Source: Planctomycetota bacterium (GTDB lineage Bacteria; Planctomycetota; Planctomycetia; Pirellulales; UBA1268). From it: DNA of 5,738 bases. The first letter of the stretch is position 1, and each line of letters opens with the position of its first letter. The position numbers and the translations under genes were made by a program. The stretch is taken from NCBI GenBank assembly GCA_027622795.1, contig JAQBZA010000221.1, positions 1-5,738 of the forward strand, written 5' to 3'. Positions 5,299 to 5,738 of the stretch are shown here, in pieces. Under the pieces are notes generated by a model, which did no database searches, was not told the DNA's origin, and saw nothing but the letters and a program-made list of their open reading frames with translations.

Positions 5299-5738
5299 AT
5301 GCCCACCCCTGCCGCCGCCACCGAGCCCCGTCACCGCGTGCTCGTCGTCGACGACGTGCAGCTGATCGGCACGATGGTGCAGCGGATGCTCGCCGCCGAG
5401 CCGGACATGGAGCTGCATTTCCGGCGGACCGGCGCGGCCGCGCTCGAGGCCGCCGCCAGCCTCCGGCCTACCGTGATCCTCCAGGATCTCGTGATGCCCG
5501 ACGTCACTGGGGCCGAGATGGTCGGCCGGTATCGCGCTCTGCCGGAGACCGCGCTCGTGCCCGTGATCGTGCTGTCGGCCGTCGAGGAGCCGGCCACCAA
5601 GGCCGAACTGCTCTCCGGCGGCGCCAGCGACTACGTCGTCAAGCTGCCCGACCGCGTCGAGCTCGCGGCCCGCGTGCGGCTGCATTCGGAAGCCCACGCG
5701 CGGCTGCTCGAGCGGAACGCCGCCTTCGCCGCGCTCGA
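5299..5738 (+). CDS. WspR-type response regulator, receiver domain (probable GGDEF diguanylate cyclase), cut by right window edge
   Basis: From ATG 5299 the frame stays open to the window end (146 codons), starting MPTPAAATEPRHRVLVVDDV. It is a full receiver domain: acidic pair Asp18/Asp19, phospho-acceptor Asp63 (VILQDLVMPDVTG), Ser93 (VIVLSAVEEP) and Lys115 (YVVKLPD). The details PTVILQDLVMP, VLS..EEP..K, GA.DY.VKLPD..EL.AR.R.HS and the following L.ER..AF.AL match what I recall of WspR, whose receiver is followed by a coiled coil and a GGDEF domain making c-di-GMP when phosphorylated. The output domain lies outside the window, so the diguanylate cyclase call is inferred from receiver resemblance. 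The start is fixed by an in-frame TAG at 5257-5259 with no other start between, yet no Shine-Dalgarno precedes it; instead the heptamer repeat does. It may be leaderless or weakly translated. It is divergent from the hydrolase gene, 88 bp away. Confidence 0.88.
   Translation, partial: MPTPAAATEPRHRVLVVDDVQLIGTMVQRMLAAEPDMELHFRRTGAAALEAAASLRPTVILQDLVMPDVTGAEMVGRYRALPETALVPVIVLSAVEEPATKAELLSGGASDYVVKLPDRVELAARVRLHSEAHARLLERNAAFAAL

Noticed and set aside
5211..5321. N-terminal extension of the hydrolase frame up to 5321
   Set aside because: It translates the heptamer repeat and promoter region; the ATG at 5210 has a near-perfect Shine-Dalgarno and starts at the natural fold beginning.
5176..5697. 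Minus-strand frame of 173 codons opposite the response regulator
   Set aside because: It is the antisense of a clear receiver domain in high-GC DNA; its low-complexity Gly/His-rich product matches nothing.

Overview
The window is GC-rich and is a mosaic: three intact genes, two genes cut by the window ends, and at least two decayed gene remnants between them. The host cannot be fixed from the sequence. A GC-rich Gram-negative bacterium is likely. A planctomycete is my best guess, resting on recalled resemblance of the transposase tail and the WspR-type regulator to proteins from that group. The left part (to about 2.2 kb) is visibly less GC-rich and less GC3-biased than the right part (from about 4.4 kb). 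This suggests sequence of different origins brought together.

Layout from left to right. At 1-184 (-) is the N-terminal end of an oxalate/formate-antiporter-family MFS transporter, running off the left edge. Divergent from it, at 313-2235 (+), is a complete membrane-bound class III adenylate cyclase: multi-TM N-terminal domain, extracytoplasmic domain, TM, HAMP, signalling helix and catalytic domain with every key residue present. Its stop codon abuts a relic of a membrane fatty-acid desaturase (about 2232-2474, +) that keeps one histidine box. A 20-bp imperfect direct repeat (2501-2551) precedes a complete CorA-type Mg2+/Co2+ channel gene (2614-3660, +).

From 3661 to 4442 the DNA is decayed. 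It holds a possible 3' remnant (3725-3835, -), the C-terminal third of an IS91-like (Y2) transposase broken by several frameshifts (3837-4286, -), and a possible 3' tail of a membrane protein (4312-4392, +). The right end is tight and ordinary. A metallo-beta-lactamase-fold hydrolase resembling class II cyclic-nucleotide phosphodiesterases (4443-5210, -) is divergent from a WspR-type response regulator (5299 to the right edge, +). They share an 88-bp intergenic region with overlapping back-to-back -10-like hexamers and a heptamer tandem repeat.

Taken together, the window holds a candidate cAMP-making enzyme, a candidate cAMP-degrading enzyme, and the receiver of a probable c-di-GMP-making regulator. 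The link among them is inferred from family resemblance. The decayed block between them argues against a single old operon. I see no CRISPR array, tRNA, rRNA or recognisable riboswitch, and no convincing undescribed system.
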